Below, piece by piece: positions 1 to 11,260 of a stretch of 64,000 bases of DNA. The position numbers and the translations under genes were made by a program. The stretch covers positions 1-64,000 of the forward strand of contig CAUJGJ010000137.1 in assembly GCA_963170055.1 (NCBI GenBank). The letters run 5' to 3'. Every line of letters begins with the position of its first letter. Positions within the stretch are counted from its first letter, which is position 1. Source of the DNA: Halisarca cf. caerulea. Its lineage: Eukaryota > Porifera > Demospongiae > Chondrillida > Halisarcidae. Under the pieces are notes generated by a model that was not told the origin of the DNA, did not search any database, and worked only from the letters and a program-made list of their open reading frames with translations.

Positions 1-730
1 CATTCCAAGGTACACTCATTTAGAAATATAATTATTAAATACACAGACAAATAAGTGCAAGCTACATATTCTACTACTCGTATAATGTTTCTGTGTCAAA
101 ATTTTATGCAAAATGCAATAGGAACACTCAAATTCAGTGAAACATCAGCCTATAAGACTGCCTGCATGCAATGCTAAGCAAAAATCTACAAATCTCCTCG
201 AGTTCATATGGCCCGTCTCAATTTGCATGATATAAATAAAAATCTACTATAAATGAATTGAACATTTTTCACAAATAGTACCATAAACAGTCAACTCTAT
301 ATTAACATATTGCTGTCTCATCAAAATTACACGTCAGAAGGATACTGGGTAACTCCATGTTCACTAACGGTCCTAGAACCCAAACCTAACCAAGGTACAA
401 CCTACAATCAGTTAGCAAAAAAACTGAGATTCACAAATTGCATTAATTTAAAAGCACTCTCTACATGTACGTAAGTTGTTCAGTCAAATATTCAACATAT
501 TTTTATATTATATACGTATGACGTCACAGAGCGTGGTGGGTCTGGTTCCGAGACTAGGCATGGTGCACTATAATTACTGTTGAATTGAACATATACATAC
601 GTGTCATACTGTATACTCAGATATATATGTCATTAACTACATGAGAACCTATAGTTAGATGCAGACCTGCTTAAAACTTAGTAATGCTCAACTGCATACA
701 ACATTCAGTTAACTGCGCGGTTTACTGTAC
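1..730. other. No recognisable gene; flank of the U2AF1 locus
   Basis: This AT-rich stretch has no long open frame and no domain I recognise. If the short coding exon proposed at 731-839 is real, its downstream exons on the - strand would have to lie here or beyond the left edge. I could not pick them out. Confidence 0.5.
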
Positions 731-839
731 CTCCAAATCTGTGTCTAAAGTTCTTCCAAAATTTTTCATCAAGTTTAATTCTTGAATCCGAATCCACAGC
801 TCCAGAATCATTTTTTCCGGGCAGTTTTGGCGGCTCCAT
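731..839 (-). CDS. Possible first coding exon of a divergent gene
   Basis: On the - strand an ATG at 839-837 opens a 36-codon frame beginning MEPPKLPGKNDSGAVDSDSR and ending with KFWKNFRHRFG. It is followed directly by a good splice donor (GTACAG). The composition (acidic and polar, then basic and aromatic) looks like a real first exon. The start lies only about 200 bp from the U2AF1 ATG on the other strand, as in a bidirectional promoter. I do not recognise the protein. A second - strand frame over the same bases (910-722) is longer but has no comparable start and donor pair. This is a prediction from one ATG and one donor only. Confidence 0.35.
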
Positions 840-911
840 ATAAGACTGCCGTAGCTATAAAGAATAAAAGTGTCGAGATCGAGTGTTATAAATTTTGAGA
901 TGGGGATCACT

Positions 912-990
912 TAGTCTCGCGTCGCCAGCCCCATTAACACCCCTGCGAGAGGCGGGGCGTTAAGGGAAAGGGGCTGGCGACGCGAGACTA
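912..990. mobile_element. Palindromic MITE with 9-bp target duplication in U2AF1 promoter
   Basis: The element starts TAGTCTCGCGTCGCCAGCCC and ends with the reverse complement of that sequence, leaving a loop of about 37 bp. The 9-bp sequence GGGATCACT occurs on both sides (903-911 and 991-999), as expected of a target-site duplication. It lies about 50 bp upstream of the U2AF1 start codon. Elements with the same ends and 9-bp duplications lie at 26360, 27088 and 36955. A 9-bp duplication is typical of Mutator-like transposases, but no transposase gene is visible in the window. Confidence 0.85.
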
Positions 991-1040
991 GGGATCACTT
1001 ACGTCGGCAACACGCTTCGGGGAAAATCCCTTTGGTCAAT

Positions 1041-4000
1041 ATGGCGGAATACCTCGCTTCAATTTTCGGAACAGAAAAGGACAAGTGAGACTTGTTTCCC
1101 CGGGATTTTAAGTATTTTTGACAAACTATCACGTTTCATGTCTAGTAAAAGTCTGGAATAGGCGACCCTTTCCTCCACATACAAGGGTTGTCAACGCTAG
1201 GCAACTTGCTGCTGGCATTGTACTGATTTTGGAGATTCACATCAATAACTTCTTTTGACGTCTTCTCATTTACAATTATACGTTTTGCAGGGTAAATTGC
1301 TCTTTTTATTTCAAGATTGGAGCCTGCCGTCACGGAGATCGTTGTTCACGGCTCCACAACAAGCCAACGTTTAGCCAGGTAAGCCATTTGGTCTCACACG
1401 TTCAAGTTGGTATATTCATTGTATGTTCATTGTACACTGTTTTGTCTACAGACAATTTTGCTTCAGAATATGTATCAAAATCCAAATAATCCAGCTCGTA
1501 ACCCAGATGGTAGAAGTAAGTTTATTCACCATTGATGTGTACTTATGTAGTGCTCGTACTGTAATATTCATCCTTGAATATTGCAGAGGTTCTAACTGAT
1601 CAGGAAGAGCAAGCTCATTTTGATGAATTTTTTGAGGATGTTTTCATCGAATTGGAAGATAAGGTACGGTGCAATGCCACATCTTCATTCCACTTGAGTT
1701 TAAAGGCCTGTGTACACTCTAGTATGGAGAAATTGAAGAGATGAACGTCTGTGATAATCTTGGAGATCATTTAATTGGCAATGTGTACATCAAGGTATGG
1801 TGAGGGATAATCAGTGCTTGCATAGTATGCATATATGATGAACACATAAATGTATTGATTCAAGTCCGAGTGTTTTCACTTGTGCCTGTTGCATAGCCTC
1901 GCCTAACACAGACCCCCCCCCCCCCCCCCCCCCCCATATATGACCATTACACCATTACACCACCATATACATATATATGACCACTACCCCCCCCCCCCCC
2001 CTAAATATGCTGGCATCTTTGGTAAGTGGTATATTTATAAAAAGGAGCTGCAGGGGTCTGTTGTACTCACCACTACCAGTCATACATGACTTTGGCATAG
2101 TGTTTGTACGTATGTTGGTGCAGTTGATCTTGGGTTGTAAAGACATTGATGCCTCAATGTGTCTTACTTCTACTAGTTTAATGGAGAAGAACATGCTGAA
2201 AAGGCTGTTATGGACTTGAATAACAGATGGTATAAAGGTTAGTGTCACCAGTTTAGTTTGTGTTTTTCTTCAATCGGAAATTATGCTTAATCATAATCAG
2301 TACATTTGCCTTATTCTCAGATTTTGTTTGTCTATTACAAGTTCCTGAGTTTTCATATGCAGTAGATGGAATATCTACACATTGCCTAATTCTTAGCATT
2401 TCTCTTTCTGATTTACATGCCACAAAGTTTGATGTAAGAATTTGGTTGGTTGTATCATTGCAAAAGGGTCTACTTCCTGCCTTTTCGGTACCTCAAATGG
2501 AGTACAAAACAGTATGCTTTAAGATTAGATAGTTTTGATTCTTTATGTAGACAGTTACTACATGTTATGAGTCGTTTTAAGACTACAATTGACATACAGT
2601 GTATTCTATGATTTGTAAGCAGCATACATACATGTGTGCTGCATAAATTTTGGTAATGCATTTTCACAATACATAATATTCTTATCACAAAGTCTTGTAC
2701 CTTGTAGTCGCAGTAAATACATACATATATCAGGTATCATGTATGTACTTCAACAACGGTGCAGAAAATCACACACTTGCTTTAAAATGGACTTAACATA
2801 CCCATTCCAACAAAAGATTTGTCGTAGAAGAGCTGAGTTCAAGTGTGTATTGTGCTCTGCTACACATAATTAACCCAGCCACCACCATGTACATATGTAT
2901 GTATGTGCACCCACATCGAGTTACTTGTAGACACTTTTTTAGAGCACCTTTAGTAGTGTAGGCAGGTACGTACTTGCATAATTAATCTATGTATAGCCTG
3001 TACCAAAATATCTGTGTCAGTAGGTTTTAGGAATACAGAATAGAAGAGGATGAATGCGTAGTGGTCTGTAGGCTAAGTTTTCTTCTCTGAACACTTGCAG
3101 GTCAACCTATTCATTCTGAACTGTCTCCAGTGACAGACTTCAGAGAGGCTTGCTGTAGGCAGTACGAAATGGGGTGAGTACTATCAGAAACTTTGTTTAT
3201 TGCTATTGTTAAATGCAGTTTCTTCAGTCCAAGACTGACATTACAGTAATAGTGACCATAACCATAATTGGTCAGCAAAAGAACGAGCAAACATACACAG
3301 TGCTGTCTGCCATGCCAAAATCCTCCCCCCCCCCCCCCCCCCCCCCTAAAATAGGTCATATAAAGGCTAAATTTGGCTTCTGTTTTGGGTCCCATAAGGC
3401 CTAATTCAGCCTGATTTGGTTGCTGTTAAGTGAAATGTAATACCATAACTAAACTTTGTAGGAATAGAAGAAGGAGGTAAGATTAGCAGTAGTAAGAGTT
3501 TACTTGGACTAAGTGCACACTGTGCAAGTTCCTGCATCCTGTAGCATATACGTACATATGTGTAATTTGCACAGTGTGCACTCAGTCCAACTAATCTCTG
3601 TCTAGCTCTATACTCATCTAGTCTCATGTGTGTATAGCCCTGTGCTCGTCTAGCCCTATGCCTGTCATGTTCTTTGCCCACCTAGCCCAATGCCCGCTGT
3701 GCAACTTACCCTTGTTCCAAGTGTTTTTGGAGGATTCTATTTTATTAGGCTTTTTGTACAGTCCTGTGCATAGCAAAGGAATGTGCTACTATGACAGTGT
3801 TCCATGAAATAATCGATACAACACATCTCTCTAATCATGATTAACACGAAATTTATGATATTCCAGCATGAAATGAATAAATACCAAGTTAAAGTACGTA
3901 AATAAAGTTCAGAAGAGATTTATTGCAAGCATCAAACAGTTCACACAACCAAGTCGTTGCACTTGATTTCTGAACAGAAGTGGGCAGATTGTGCCTGTCT

Positions 4001-4683
4001 AGTCCTACGTATGTACTTTGTCACTTTCTGCTATGAATATTGATTCTTGAAATGTGTTTTAGCCTTGCTAAGCTTTAGGCTAGCATGTTTTTTTGCTTTT
4101 GGTCTGACCTTATATTGTACTTTTCTCCTCTTTATCTGAATATCTATTAAGTGAATGTACTCGAGGAGGATTTTGCAATTTCATGCATCTGAAGCCAATA
4201 TCCAAGGATTTGAAGTAAGTCGATGTATGCTTTTTGTGTCTTTTCAATAAGCGAACACTGTTTGGCTTTTTCAGGCGTTTCCTGTATGGGCGTCGTAGTA
4301 GCGGAAGCAGGAAACGAAGGTTGGTGTGCATGTATGTCTATTGCACTTGTATACTTCGGTATGGTATGTGCGTACTTGTGTTGGTGTACATGTTCATATA
4401 TTTATTGGACATGCATAGTTTGCATTGTGCATAGGCATGAGAACCAGGGAAGGGGGCAAGGGTTCCTGACCCCCTCACTTTTAGCGAGTAGTGGCCAAAT
4501 ATACATGTGTATAGCATGCCTTGCTGTGCATATGCTCTATGTAGAACTTTCCAGTTCCCTCACTTGTGTGAACGTTCCTACGCCCCTGTTATGCTTGAGT
4601 ATTGCCTGTAGAATTTTAGAAATCTCCCATTTATTTTGTGCAGGTCCAGGTCAAGGTCACCTCAAAGACATGACAGATACTGA
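1041..4683 (+). CDS. U2AF1: U2AF1, splicing factor U2AF 35-kDa subunit
   Basis: U2AF1 reads the AG at 3' splice sites and pairs with U2AF2 in the nucleus. Ten exons join in frame to 208 residues: 1041-1084, 1291-1378, 1452-1515, 1587-1663, 1723-1794, 2177-2237, 3101-3173, 4152-4214, 4275-4319 and 4644-4683. All have GT-AG borders. The protein begins [15 protein letters not shown]. It then has a first CCCH zinc finger (C18, C27, C33, H37), with Ser34, the human hot-spot residue, conserved. A U2AF-homology RRM follows (about residues 45-146, including [14 protein letters not shown] and DLNNRWYKG). A second CCCH finger follows (C154, C162, C168, H172), with Gln156 matching human Gln157. The tail is a short basic RS segment ending [13 protein letters not shown]. 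The human protein is about 240 residues; the difference is mainly the missing Gly-rich part of the RS tail. Confidence 0.97.
1913..2001. repeat. Two poly-C tracts inside U2AF1 intron 5
   Basis: Homopolymer C runs of about 23 bp (1913-1935) and 15 bp (1987-2001) flank a short direct repeat built on the words ATATATGACCA and CACCAT. Exact lengths of such runs are often unreliable in assemblies. Confidence 0.8.
3325..3420. repeat. Poly-C tract joined to a dispersed repeat
   Basis: A run of about 22 C in U2AF1 intron 7 is followed by a segment with the words TTCTGTTTTGGGTCCCATA and GATTTGGTTGCTGTTAAG. A diverged copy, also beside C-rich DNA, lies at about 10200-10275 in intron 6 of the JARID2-like gene. 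The pairing suggests a small dispersed element that carries its C tract with it. Confidence 0.5.
3590..3705. repeat. Degenerate minisatellite, CATCTAGCCC type
   Basis: Imperfect units built on the words CTCATCTAGTC, CTCGTCTAGCCC and CCACCTAGCCC recur here in U2AF1 intron 7. The same kind of repeat forms a cleaner array at 61545-61660. Confidence 0.5.
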
Positions 4684-5978
4684 TAGGACATCTCTTCCTA
4701 GCTTGCCAGCTGTCTAACTTGCCTATACCTGTGATAGTGTTATTGAAGGACATACAGTACTGTACTACTACTGTGCTAAAATATTACTTATGTGAAAGTT
4801 ATTGTTATTTGGATAGCATGCAATACTAATGTGTGCCTGATAACATTAAGACAGTTTTGCTAATTTCTGCCAATGCTGTTACATGCAGTTACTGATTTTG
4901 CAGTATATCTAGAGATACATATAGTGTTGCTATAGCCAGTAAGTACTGGTATGACACCACCTCAATAAGGTGATAACTGAGGCAGCTTTAGGCCATGCAC
5001 TTAATCAGTTTCTGAATACAGTACACAGATATCAGTCTGTTGCAATTGTGTGTGTGTTATAGGAAAAATTTCAAGGGGCCGGGTTGCGGGTGGGGACATG
5101 CCCCCTGTACCCCACTCCTAAAAGAAACATTGCACATATGCAAACATACATAAGTACACAGCTAAATCCTTGCAATAATGTTTATGCCATGCTACTTGGA
5201 GCAAAGCTGGACCATGTGCGATTTACGTACATGTAGAACTCTTACAATTTGATACATAAATTTTGACACATGCATGCATTCAATGTAATTGCAAAATTAC
5301 CATACCAATGGACTCAAAATTGATTGATGCAAGCTTTTAATGATGATATTATAAGCATTTTTGGCAAATTACTCTATATACAGTCAAACTCTGTTAGTAA
5401 GTACCTGGGTTAGTAAGTACTCCTGGATAGTAAGTACCTCATGCAATACCATTGAAAGCACCTTGTGTAGTAAGTACCTCTGATAGTGAGTACTTATTTT
5501 TCCTTCCCTTGAGGGTACTTACTATCTAAGTTCCACTGTATAATATTAATGGATTCATGATTAATTCATGACAGTGATTATTCCCAAAAATGACGGCTGT
5601 ATGATTTTATTTTGCAGGGGAACCTTTCCACTTGGGGGGGCATCCCAAGGGTCCCCCCTCCCCCCAAACAAATAACCAGGCATCTGTGGCGGTAATGCAA
5701 GTGACATTAACAGTTATAATAATACAGTTAAAACAGAATTAAAAGTACATTAGTGAGACTATGAGCCCATACTTCGATAGTGCATATTATATACAGTATA
5801 GTGTTGTTGACTGGCAGTGGCATCTCAACACTGCGACTGCATGCATGCATGCAGGAAATCATCATTTATTATATTGAAGAGGGCAAAAAGAATAACATGT
5901 TCTCCGGTCCTAGTCTGCCTGGTATGCACACTATTGTGCATGGAAGTTAGTGTAGCACATGTATTATATTATGTCGAA
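4684..5978. other. Intergenic DNA between U2AF1 and the JARID2-like gene
   Basis: I see no coding frame I can support. The stretch holds the U2AF1 3' UTR, whose end is not fixed, and a C/G-rich dispersed fragment around 5060-5115. The rest is AT-rich sequence and the MITE at 5379-5540. Confidence 0.5.
5379..5540. mobile_element. MITE, Tc1/mariner-like ends
   Basis: The left end (TACAGTCAAACTCTGTTAGT) and the right end (ACTATCTAAGTTCCACTGTA) are imperfect inverted repeats starting TACAGT and ending ACTGTA. The interior repeats the word TAGTAAGTACC several times. The TA next to each CAGT/ACTG end fits a TA target site. There is no coding capacity. Confidence 0.6.
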
Positions 5979-5980
5979 TT

Positions 5981-6452
5981 TACAGTGGAACCTGTTATTC
6001 AGGACACTTGAAAATCAGGACACCTGTACAAACAGGACATTAGGGTATGGTCCCAAATTCCCCTCCATTGACTTGTGTACATTAGATACCTGCAAAATAA
6101 GGACACCTCTGTTTTCTGAAATCAGGACAGACACTTCTGGTCCCAATTGGTTATTCCCATGCATCATTACCTGTGTATTGTGGACACTGCAAACTTATAC
6201 CAGTTGCAAAGAGGCATGTAAGTGTTCATTCCTACCTTTCAAGAGGTTCAGTCAGTTATATAATGACTTCAATATCCTCGACGTATGATTTGTCCCTGGT
6301 GAAATGCATGTTTTCCTTTAATATCTGTACTCTGTGTTGATGACATATTGTGGCAACCCTGGAAAATCAGCAGGACACCTCTATAATCAGGATTCAGGAC
6401 ACTTTTCAGTGGTCCCAAGGTGTCCGCATTACACAGCTGCAGGTTCCACTGC
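5981..6452. mobile_element. MITE just upstream of the JARID2-like start codon
   Basis: The ends TACAGTGGAACCTG and CAGGTTCCACTG are inverted repeats. The interior has repeated words such as CAGGACAC near both ends. The element ends about 40 bp before the ATG at 6492, so it probably contributes 5' UTR or promoter sequence to that gene. Similar CAGTGGAACCTG ends occur at 47021 and, changed, at 51641. Confidence 0.6.
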
Positions 6453-6491
6453 AGGCACACACGTATTGCGCAATATATAATTCGACGACTA

Positions 6492-9400
6492 ATGGCGCGT
6501 CTGAGAAGAATCGGTCGTCGAAATGTAAGTTTGGCTCGTGTTGAGTTTCCCTCAACCATGTTCGTAGTAGCGTATAAAGGAATTGTAGATACTTTAAGCG
6601 GCTTATTTCCCTTACTTCTGAAGTATTACTTGAAATTATTGTGCACTGGTGACCAATGGCCAGAGTTGGAAGTGTGAAAAGTACTAGTCTTACTAGTTGA
6701 TCATGAACCATGGACATTCTATACTACTATGGCTGAACGGACCTTGCGTGGACTTTCTCTGGTCTATTCTAATTTTAAACATGTTTGTGCCCTCCAGGAT
6801 ACACTGATTGGAATTCATCCTGACGAAGAAGCTGCAATTCTCTGTGCCATGAGGGAATCCCTAAAGACTAGTCCGCCTTGTATATCTTCGGACCGACTGA
6901 TAGAAGAGAGAGCAAATGCCGCCATCTCTGTGAGTAACCTTCCATTGCTTGGGAGAAGACCAGTACTATTGTCATATATTACAATAATCAGGCATGCATC
7001 AACAGCTACATTTTGGGTCGAGGATCCAGTCCATGTGTATTCTTGAAGTACATGATGTATTTCCCCTTGAAGGGCAGACTGTTGTCACTTGTGGAAGAAT
7101 GGTCTGGTTAGGCTTATTATTCGGTGTTAAATTGCACCATTATAAATAGAAATACTACACCAAGTATTGTGATATGTCTTTCATTTGGCCATAAGTTTTC
7201 TCATGAAATGTGTCAGATAAGACAGGTATTGGGTGAAACAGATAAACTTGGACACAACTTAGTAATATAGATTCAAAGGAAATGTAGCTAGTATACAGTA
7301 GTAGCTAGTATCGTATGCATGAGGAACCAATAATGGAGAATCAGTCTTAACTATAAAGTATGTTATATGTATATATGTATATGAATATTTCTTGCATAGT
7401 CTTCATCTCATAGGTATGTATATGTACGTACCCGGTACGTATTGCAAGGCTATGTACTTAGGTTATACTCAGTGGGATGTACGGAGGAATTTGCACACTG
7501 CTGCATGCTGCTCACCTAAACTCTATCAAACCCTGTACCGATGTGGCCCAAATATACGTATTTCTATATATGTAGCCCTATGTCCATCTACCCCCTTGTG
7601 CAACAACCATTCCTACCTTGTGTCAGGATGTATGATTCAAACCAGTGCCACCAATGATTTTACCAACCTACACTGATATTCCTTTTCTTTAGTCTGGCTT
7701 GGCCTTTGACCTAGTGGACTATGAGGTATTGCAAACACTAGCAGCCAGGAAGAGGAAGGGGAGGAAGAGAAAGAGTGGACATTCAAGCTTTAGGAAAGGG
7801 CAGGTATGTACGTAAATAATTACATATGTATACTGTTTACTGATGCAGGGAAGTGCCTGCAGGTGTCAGTCATTGGGCCCATTCAATACTTATGTATGTC
7901 AACCAGGACTTACGTACGTAGAAGTACCTTACTTTTGCTGTTGTTGTTTAACTGGAATACATACGTAAATACGTACGTACTGACATACATACATACTTAT
8001 GTATGTATGTATGTAGAGTCTAAAATAATGCAGTGGACTCTACTTATAGAGTACCCTGTTGGACTGCTTATAAAGAACAAGTCCAACATTGTGTGCATAC
8101 ATTTTCCTCTGTTACAACATACGAGCTCCTGTTATTAAGAACTCATCACAGCTGTCAGCAACTTTTGAATGAGGGTTGAAGTGGGCTTTGTGTTCTTAAA
8201 GACATGGAAGTGCACAGGGTAGTCAAGAAATACATACATATGTACAAGAAACTAAAATTTGAGCTTCAATATGTTCATCATTGCAAATTATGGCATAATT
8301 TTTCTATAAATAATTAAACACTCTGTAGTACGTGCATTAACTTGCACTCCTTTTTTAAGAACTTTCTTCAGTAGAATAGAAGATTCTTCCATTATAAAGA
8401 ACAGATCCTCGTGGGATTTCAGGATTCAACTATAGTTATCCAATTCCAGAAGTATAATGAATAATCATCCCATTGTCTTTTCTCTCTGCTTTGTCACTAT
8501 AGCCTGCTGTGTGCTGTCCAACCTCTGAGAAGAATGACATCGAGACAAGTTTGTTGCGAAACAAGAGGAAGACAGGGAAGGGTATTGGTAGGCCAGCAAC
8601 ACAAGATGGTAATCAGAGAAAGACAAATAAGGAATATTCAAAGAGAATTAATGTTAAAAAGAATGTCAAGAAAGAGATTCATGTTAGACTTCGTCTCTCA
8701 GTGATAGGAAAGGAAGAGTGCGACAGCTTGGAAGATTCTATATCAACTGATGGTACAGAACCTGTCATTGAACTTGATACAAAGAGGCGGAGAAAACATG
8801 CGTATTCTGATGTACATCTTTTGAAGCATGAGCTGACATCCATGCTCTCCAATGAGTCTACTGTGGAAGAGGAAGATGTGATGACTTTTCCTCTTCCTGA
8901 CAGTGTATCCAATGAGGATAGCAGGAGTGACAGTGACAGTGATTTTGAGCCAGTTAAGAAGAAAAAACAGATGAGTAATTGTGCAGGAAGCGGTACTTCT
9001 ACAACAAGGTACGTACGTACAGTTATTTTCATTTGGGATACTTTCATAAATTGAAGCAGGGAAATTGCCTTTATTGTACATACATACGTACATACTGTGC
9101 ATACATGTGTACATATTATGTATGTACATCTATTTAACCTCCTTTGTGATAGTTGTATGGGTGTATTCTTCTGCACTACTGAATTTATTTGACTATTGGA
9201 TAGAATAGCAATGTGTGTATGTACATTCGCACATACGTATGTACGTACCTACATATGCTACATATTTGGCCTTTCTCTGTATTTGCAGAGAATGATACTG
9301 TATGTTTTTGTTTGCATAGTTCTCCATGCTTGGTGCAAAGGAAGTTTGCCCACAACGTGGAAAGCCGGTTAGTGTCTATCCGTACGTGTGAGTATACACT

Positions 9401-9621
9401 TACGTATTAAGAAAGTTGGCTTCCTCTATATACATATTTACGTACATACATACTGTACATATGTATGTACCTATATGTTAACCAATGTTATTAAAAATGT
9501 ATAATTTTGTCATAGCAAGTGTTGTACATGACTCATGTACATATGTGTAGAGCAACTGCACGATGTACATATGTACATGTATGTTCTTGCTCATGTGTTA
9601 TTTCGTTCATTACAAAGAAAG

Positions 9622-9701
<80 letters not shown>

Positions 9702-11260
9702 TATTCAAGATGTACCATGCATAATGTTTGCTACTGTATTAATTTATTTCCACTTGCATACATCACGATCATTACATAAAGAAATTGTCTATACATGCAT
9801 ACTGTCTGCCTACAAATGTACTTGAACAAATTAACACAACACACGTGAGGCTTCGTTATCTAATTGTCATGTATATATAGGTACATACATACGTATGTAT
9901 GCACATGCAAACAATTTTTTGGTTCATTGTCATCTTGTTTCACTTTAGTTCTTTACTCTTGTGTGTATGCATGTGTGCTTATCCATACTAGTTCATCGAC
10001 ATCAACTCCAACAAGGATAGTCTCTCAATCAGTATCCCCTCAGTCCTCCACTGGGTCTTCAGACAATATTCCCTGTCAGAAGCCACACACAAAGGATTTC
10101 ATATCCTTTCTCTGTTTAAGAGGTTGGTGTATTTACTTGTTAAACCTGATGTACGTACGTAAATATATATAGGTATGCACTGGGGTACGTATGTAGCTGA
10201 TACCCCCCACCCCCGTTACTGTTTTGGGCTCCATGCAGCCTTATTTGGGCTAACTTGGTTACTGTCTTAGCCTCTGCCTGAACTGTAACCCCCACCCCAC
10301 CCCCTTAATATTTTTCCGTGACACTATTCAGAACTATGGAAATTTGTGGTAGTCTCATATTGTGAGGATGAAATGCTTTGGCTCTTACTGCACATAAGCT
10401 GAAATGTGTACCTGTACATAAATGGTATTGTGTATTCCATGTTAATGCTTGTAGCTAAAAGGCACATTGATTGGCAAATTGGTGGTTCTACTTTCAGAGA
10501 ACTCCAAAAGTCCAAATTAAGTGTGTATTTTGCAGAGTTTCATCTGAAACCTTATGCTAATAATATATTTTTCGTAACCTTGCCGGAACTGTGTACGTAC
10601 GTACGTATGTAAGTAGTAAAATTTAGTCATGTAGGTATTGAATGAAATCATGATGTGTATATACGTACATACATATGTACTAAAAAGGTGCAAACACACC
10701 CACATGTTAGAACATACAGTCTGTCTTTCTCCATCACCACTCTCCATTTAGGCCAGTCCCTCACTGTTGTATGCTGTGGTTAGTTTTCCCAACTTGTAAC
10801 CTTAGATATCACCTTGTAAAAGGCTAAAAGTCAATTTTTAGACTTTTAGATTTTTCAAAGCAGGGCCCAAGTCATTTTTTTTTCTGTATTTGCTCTCCTT
10901 CCTTCCATCTACCCATCTAAATCTGTACTGTATGTACGAGAACTGTTTCTTACTCTATCACATAAATCTGTTCTTCATTGTAATAGGTCTTGACGATCAA
11001 GTCATGCCAAAGAAGTTCAAGGTGTTTGAAGAGCCATGGACTCAGCCAAATCATGAGAATGTGGTAAGGATTTATGTGGTCCCCTCAGAGTTCCAGTAGT
11101 ATATTGTATCATCAATTGTACGTATCAATTCGTGATAGTATCTTGTATTGCATTTACCATGGGAGTACTGCTCTTATTTATTTTGTCTTTCCTGTTACTC
11201 TTTATGTAGCGTTGTCAGCTGTCTTTCTCAGAGGGATCAAAAGGTATACGTAGCAAATAA
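6492..11260 (+). CDS. JARID2: JARID2-like protein, N-terminal PRC2-regulatory part only
   Basis: JARID2 is a nuclear cofactor of Polycomb complex PRC2. Eight exons join in frame to 362 residues: 6492-6524, 6798-6929, 7693-7803, 8503-9008, 9320-9367, 9992-10122, 10987-11063 and 11210-11260. After a basic start (MARLRRIGRRN) comes GIHPDEEAAILCAMRESLK (16-34), which matches the UIM by which JARID2 reads H2AK119ub. Residues 73-92 are a basic patch. Residues 234-247 are acidic then Lys-rich. LVQRKFA (265-271) aligns with the human Lys116 site methylated by PRC2. KPHTKDFISFLCLRG (307-321) aligns with the human motif ending at Gly165. The spacing from that Lys to the final Gly is 52 residues, against 49 in human. 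The frame then ends at TAA 11258, overlapping an AATAAA. Human JARID2 has about 1,246 residues with JmjN, ARID, JmjC and zinc-finger parts; none is visible downstream. An alternative start at 6729 runs into exon 2 in frame. A missed donor in exon 8 (GTATAC at 11243) could extend the gene. Confidence 0.85.
8031..8435. mobile_element. Decayed MITE in intron 3 of the JARID2-like gene
   Basis: The left part begins CAGTGGACTCTACTTATAGA and the right part ends GGATTCAACTATAG. Both halves repeat the words CTTATAAAGAAC or CATTATAAAGAAC. The ends match the CAGTGGA-type inverted repeats elsewhere only loosely, so this is a weak call. Confidence 0.35.
9626..9699. repeat. (GT)n microsatellite
   Basis: About 37 uninterrupted GT units lie in intron 5 of the JARID2-like gene. 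The long Val-Cys and Thr-His reading frames over it are artefacts. Confidence 0.97.

Noticed and set aside
4223..4717. 164-codon + strand frame
   Set aside because: It overlaps U2AF1 exons 8 to 10 in the wrong phase. The spliced U2AF1 frame explains the region.
8679..9176. 165-codon frame on the - strand
   Set aside because: It is the antisense shadow of JARID2-like exon 4, which has splice sites and homology on the + strand.
9519..9825. Cys-Val and Thr-His frames of 60-96 codons
   Set aside because: They are translations of the (GT)n microsatellite.
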